Assembly (NCBI GenBank): GCA_964546955.1
Contig: CAZJLP010000019.1
Span: 16,039-80,038 of the forward strand
DNA from: CAZJLP01 sp964546955
GTDB lineage: Bacteria; Verrucomicrobiota; Verrucomicrobiia; Opitutales; Opitutaceae
DNA length: 64,000 nucleotides
Direction of reading: 5' to 3'
The first letter of the stretch is position 1. Every line of letters begins with the position of its first letter. Below are positions 61,231-64,000 of this stretch, one piece after another. The position numbers and the translations under genes are program-made. A model generated the notes under the pieces. The model was not told where the DNA came from. It saw only the letters and a program-made list of their open reading frames with translations, and made no database searches.

Positions 61231-61608
61231 CTAGGCGGTTGCGTGTTGCTGCAGAAGCTCGAGCGGTACGATGGTGAGCGTGCGCTCGTGAGTCGACGCC
61301 AGGACGATCGGCGCGGCTCGATCCGCTTCCAGGGCTTCTAACCACCGGGCGGCGCAGACGCACCAGCGATCGCCCGGATTGAGGCCGGGAAAATCGAACT
61401 CCGGCCGCGGAGTGGAAAGGTCGTTTCCGGCGGCTTTGCTGAAGGCCAGGAAGTCGACGCTGACTTCAACGCACACGGTGTGGCAGCCTTCATCCTCTTC
61501 GCAGGTGTCGCAGCTGCCGTTGCGGAAAAATCCGGTGACGGGGTCGACCGAACACGGCTTCAAGAGGCCGCCGAGGACATTTCGGGAGGGGAAGGGAAGA
61601 TCGCTCAT
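61231..61608 (-). CDS. DUF2237 family protein
   Basis: 125 residues, full family length: 'NVLGGLLKPCSVDPVTGFFRNGSCDTCEEDEGCHTVCVEVSVDFLAFSK' and 'PGLNPGDRWCVCAARWLEALEADRAAP' are DUF2237 signatures. Small cysteine-rich protein of unknown function, common in cyanobacteria and proteobacteria. Convergent with the M50 gene, with 11 bp between stops. Confidence 0.93.
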   Translation of the reverse strand: MSDLPFPSRNVLGGLLKPCSVDPVTGFFRNGSCDTCEEDEGCHTVCVEVSVDFLAFSKAAGNDLSTPRPEFDFPGLNPGDRWCVCAARWLEALEADRAAPIVLASTHERTLTIVPLELLQQHATA

Positions 61609-61610
61609 CT

Positions 61611-61724
61611 CTTATCGCTCATTGCTCATTTGTGATTGTGGAGTCGAATGCTTGCGCGGCAACTGACAAACGTGTTCTGCGATGGCGCGATGGCCTTGGC
61701 TTGCAAATGAGCATTGAGAAATGT
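61611..61724. repeat. Inverted pair of heptamer arrays (CTCATTG type) before yqeY
   Basis: Left 61611-61638: CTTATCG, CTCATTG, CTCATTT, GTGATTG. Right 61704-61724: CAAATGA, GCATTGA, GAAATGT, the inverted counterpart. The right array ends 45 bp before the yqeY ATG. Same unit family as 10574-10900. Confidence 0.8.
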
Positions 61725-61768
61725 GCAAGTAACTTGATCGCCCTCCCGTCGGCGTCCAGTCTCAGCCC

Positions 61769-62218
61769 ATGGCTTCCATTTACGAAACTCTCCGGGCGGA
61801 TATCATTACGGCGGTCAAAGCGCGCGATGCGGTCACCTCGACCAGCCTGCGCACGGCGGATGCCGCGATTCAGCGGGCGTCGATGGAACAGAACAAACCG
61901 ATCGACGACGGCTTGGTTGTGGCGACGCTGCGCAAGGCCGTCAAAAATCTGACGGACGCGAAGGCGGAGTTCGAAAAAGGAGGTCGCGCGGATCTGGTCG
62001 CCGCGAACGAGGTCGAGATTCGTCTGCTTGAGAAATATCTGCCGGCGGGGCTCGACGCCGCCAAGGTCGAAGCCTTGATCGCCGAGGCGATCCAGGAAAC
62101 CGGCGCCCAGTCGAAAAAAGACATGGGCAAAGTCATCGGGGCGCTGAAAAAACGGCCCGAGGCCGGCCTGATCGACTTCGGTTCAGTCAGCAAACTGATC
62201 CAAGCCCGCCTGCCCTAA
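61769..62218 (+). CDS. GatB/YqeY domain protein
   Basis: 149 residues. Typical YqeY: 'LRADIITAVKARDAVTSTSLRTADAAIQ', 'EFEKGGRADLVAANEVEIRLLEKYLPAGLDAAKVEALI' and 'KKDMGKVIGALKKRPEAGLIDFGSVSKLIQ'. The family is thought to help amidotransferase-type tRNA processing or act alone; role uncertain. Single gene. Confidence 0.92.
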   Translation: MASIYETLRADIITAVKARDAVTSTSLRTADAAIQRASMEQNKPIDDGLVVATLRKAVKNLTDAKAEFEKGGRADLVAANEVEIRLLEKYLPAGLDAAKVEALIAEAIQETGAQSKKDMGKVIGALKKRPEAGLIDFGSVSKLIQARLP

Positions 62219-62235
62219 GCCCCCTGCAGCATTTA

Positions 62236-62385
62236 ACCGCGTATGGACGCGAATAACGAGCCCTGGGAGGCGAAGACTCATCCGGTGGCCTCGCTGAATG
62301 GCGTGAGCGCGGCGAGTCGGGACGCCTCGCCCTGCCTTTCGGAATTCAGACTCTGAACGGTCCGAATTCGCGTCCATTCGCGGTT
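62236..62385. repeat. Inverted repeat with AACCGCG arms between yqeY and the DUF1501 gene
   Basis: Left arm 62236-62255 (AACCGCGTATGGACGCGAAT) pairs with right arm 62366-62385 with one mismatch. An inner GAGGCG/CGCCTC pair lies inside. It fills most of the 175 bp between two convergent stops and could act as a terminator on both strands. Confidence 0.7.
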
Positions 62386-62393
62386 CAGAATTC

Positions 62394-63647
62394 CTAAACA
62401 AAACTTAGCGGCTCGAATTTTTTGCCGAGGACGGCGTCGTGGGGGGCGCCGAGCCAGCGGTCGAGGACGGTGGCGTAGACTTGGCGAAAGTCGGTGCTAA
62501 ACTTGAGGTCCTGGTTTTTCTCCAATTTCAACGAAGGCGCAGTGCCATGCAGGCCGCCCTTGACCTTCGTGCCCATCACAAAGAGCGGGGCGGCCGTGCC
62601 GTGGTCGGTGCCCCGGCTGAGATTCTCCATCGGGCGGCGTCCAAATTCGGAGAAGGTCATCGTCATCACCTGACCGTCGAGCCGGTGAGCCTCGAGGTCC
62701 TTTTGGAAGGCGGACAAGCCGTCCGAAAGGGTTTTCATGAGGTTCTGATGGAGATTGAGCTGATTGGCGTGCGTGTCGAAGCCGCCGAGGGACACGAAAT
62801 AAACCCGAGTGGAAAGTCCGGCGGAAATCAACGCGGCGACATTCTTGAGCGATTGGGAGAAGTTGCTGGGTGCGTAGGTGGCCGCGGGTTTGTAGGAACC
62901 GATGATTTTTTGTACCCGTTTTTCGGTCACGAGCGCGTTCATCGTGGTCTGCTTCAGGAACGAGGCATTGCCCTCGGCCTGCGCCTTTTGTTGAACGAGC
63001 GTCTCGAGCAGCTCCAAATTCCGCTGGGAGTCGCGCCGGTTGATCAAATTAGGATTGAAGCCAAAGGTCGGATGAGAGCGCTCCGAGAGAAACGCCGAAG
63101 GGACTTCGCCCGTGAGATGGATACCGACCGGGTCGGTTTCAGTCTTTTGGTCGGGTGCGCCGCTGCAGGCGTTGTCCAGAAAACGGCCGACCCAGCCATT
63201 TGAAACAACATCGTCGCTGTCGCTCGCGGTCTGCCAGATATCGGTCGAACGAAAGTGGCTGCGGTTCGGGTTGGGATAGCCGACGTTCTGCACGATGCCT
63301 AGCTTGCCGTCCTTGAAGAGACCGTGAAGCGCGGCGCAGGCCGGGTGCAGTCCGAGCGATTCGTTGAGGCGAAGCGCTTGGTCCTTTGCGATCCCCAGCG
63401 TAGGCCGGAGCCGGTAGTAATCCGCGTCTTCAAAGGGGACGACTGTATTCAGCCCGTCGTTACCGCCGGCCAACTGAACGAGCACGAGGATCGACCGGTC
63501 TTTTTCGGGAGCGGGCGTGGCGGCCAAGGTCGAGTGGACGAGAAAGGAAGGCGCGAAATGACTGAAGGCGAGCAGGCCGATGCCGCCGCCGGAGAGGCGC
63601 AGGAATTCGCGACGCGTCGTGGGGAGGCTGTGGGTTGGGTTTTTCAT
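62394..63647 (-). CDS. DUF1501 domain protein (TAT-exported)
   Basis: 417 residues from ATG 63647. A twin-arginine signal 'RREFLRLSGGGIGLLAFS' starts it. Then the DUF1501 pattern: 'VLVQLAGGNDGLNTVVPFEDADYY', 'RPTLGIAKDQALRLNESLGLHPACAAL' and 'SLGGFDTHANQLNLHQNLMKTLSDGLSAF', with 'GTDHGTAAPLFVMGTKVKGGLHG' near the end; alkaline phosphatase-like fold. Works with the adjoining DUF1800 protein, as in many Verrucomicrobiota. A TTG at 63665 is an alternative start. Confidence 0.93.
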   Translation of the reverse strand: MKNPTHSLPTTRREFLRLSGGGIGLLAFSHFAPSFLVHSTLAATPAPEKDRSILVLVQLAGGNDGLNTVVPFEDADYYRLRPTLGIAKDQALRLNESLGLHPACAALHGLFKDGKLGIVQNVGYPNPNRSHFRSTDIWQTASDSDDVVSNGWVGRFLDNACSGAPDQKTETDPVGIHLTGEVPSAFLSERSHPTFGFNPNLINRRDSQRNLELLETLVQQKAQAEGNASFLKQTTMNALVTEKRVQKIIGSYKPAATYAPSNFSQSLKNVAALISAGLSTRVYFVSLGGFDTHANQLNLHQNLMKTLSDGLSAFQKDLEAHRLDGQVMTMTFSEFGRRPMENLSRGTDHGTAAPLFVMGTKVKGGLHGTAPSLKLEKNQDLKFSTDFRQVYATVLDRWLGAPHDAVLGKKFEPLSFV

Positions 63648-63658
63648 GATCGGCGTCG

Positions 63659-64000
63659 TTAGCAAAGTTGGTACTCGGGAGACTGAAGAAGAGTGATCGC
63701 CGCATTGCGGACGCGCTCCACCCGCTGGGCAGGAGTGCTGGCGGCCCCGACGAATTTCTGGACGGCTTCGCGGAAGGAGGAATCGACTTTCACCGGCAGA
63801 AACGTGGTGACAAACCGTTCGGCGAGCTGCTCGGGGGACAGTTCCGCCCAGGGTTTCAATTGATCCGGATCGACCGTAAAGCGGCTGCGGCCCTCGGCGC
63901 GAGCGGCGACGAGCTCCACCTGGTCGTCGGCGTTGAGGTTGTCTTCATTGATAGGCGAGAAAAGTGCCTGCACGAGCTGGCGGCGGGCACTGAGCGTGGC
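63659..64000 (-). CDS. DUF1800 domain protein, C-terminal part (start outside window)
   Basis: The frame is open to the right edge (about 113 residues seen). It ends 'ERVRNAAITLLQSPEYQLC', a typical DUF1800 tail; 'LAERFVTTFLPVKVDSSFREAVQKFVG' is also characteristic. Its stop is 11 bp before the DUF1501 start on the same strand, and the two genes usually form an operon. Confidence 0.85.
   Translation of the reverse strand, partial: ATLSARRQLVQALFSPINEDNLNADDQVELVAARAEGRSRFTVDPDQLKPWAELSPEQLAERFVTTFLPVKVDSSFREAVQKFVGAASTPAQRVERVRNAAITLLQSPEYQLC

Overview
This window looks like a chromosomal contig from a Verrucomicrobiota bacterium, most likely class Opitutia (order Opitutales). The clues are DUF1501/DUF1800 partners, a ThuA-type protein, a 'VTLSAFAV' stretch resembling the 'VxLSPFxV' motif of Opitutales envelope proteins, an ECF sigma/VWA pair of the planctomycete-verrucomicrobial kind, and lipid A and capsule genes. 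The placement is inference. Three N-gaps (10344, 59644, 60442) show that it is a draft, probably metagenomic, assembly. I see no transposase, integrase, phage gene, CRISPR array or rRNA.

Layout. 1-5 kb: tail of a ThuA-like gene, then a minus-strand cytochrome c maturation operon (duplicated-domain lipoprotein, ResB, CcsA). 5-10.6 kb: LysR regulator divergent from leuC-leuD, then a TolQ/ExbB-TolR/ExbD pair and an SDR oxidoreductase. 10.6-11.5 kb: almost gene-free and full of nested inverted repeats. 11.5-18.7 kb: Hsp20, MazG-like hydrolase, small membrane protein, M48 protease with DUF898 protein, MogA, GluQRS, LOG protein, UspA and tRNA-Pro(GGG). 18.9-29.4 kb: an ECF sigma factor, a VWA protein with an anti-sigma-like N-terminus, and a 2341-residue exported multi-domain protein, probably one envelope system. 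29.4-33.1 kb: a large two-component-propeller histidine kinase. 33.4-40.6 kb: DUF1573 protein, esterase, DUF3817 protein, LolC/E-LolD exporter, a Gfo/Idh/MocA oxidoreductase and lpxB. 40.6-41.6 kb: gene-poor. 41.6-48.2 kb: a minus-strand run of rlmN, methyltransferase, TPR protein, polytopic membrane protein, HemX-like and hemA. 48.5-58.8 kb: small hypothetical, CBS protein, SNF2 helicase, PLP aminotransferase, UDP-glucose dehydrogenase, GT61 transferase, rpoN and a Ser/Thr kinase. 58.9-64 kb: HesB/IscA protein, menG/ubiE, M50 protease, DUF2237, YqeY, and a DUF1800-DUF1501 pair running off the end.

The least explained feature is the repeat landscape. At about a dozen places there are short arrays of imperfect 7-bp units (two with 6-bp units). 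Unit sequence differs between loci, most arrays are intergenic, and several face an inverted partner across 40-240 bp, often ending just upstream of a start codon. Two larger palindromic, MITE-like elements (three and two copies) are nested in or beside such arrays. Two heptamer arrays lie inside the SNF2 reading frame. Separately, two intergenic regions carry direct repeats at exact 11-bp spacing: four TGAC units before the giant gene (PhoB-box geometry) and three TGCAA units between the DUF1573 gene and the esterase.
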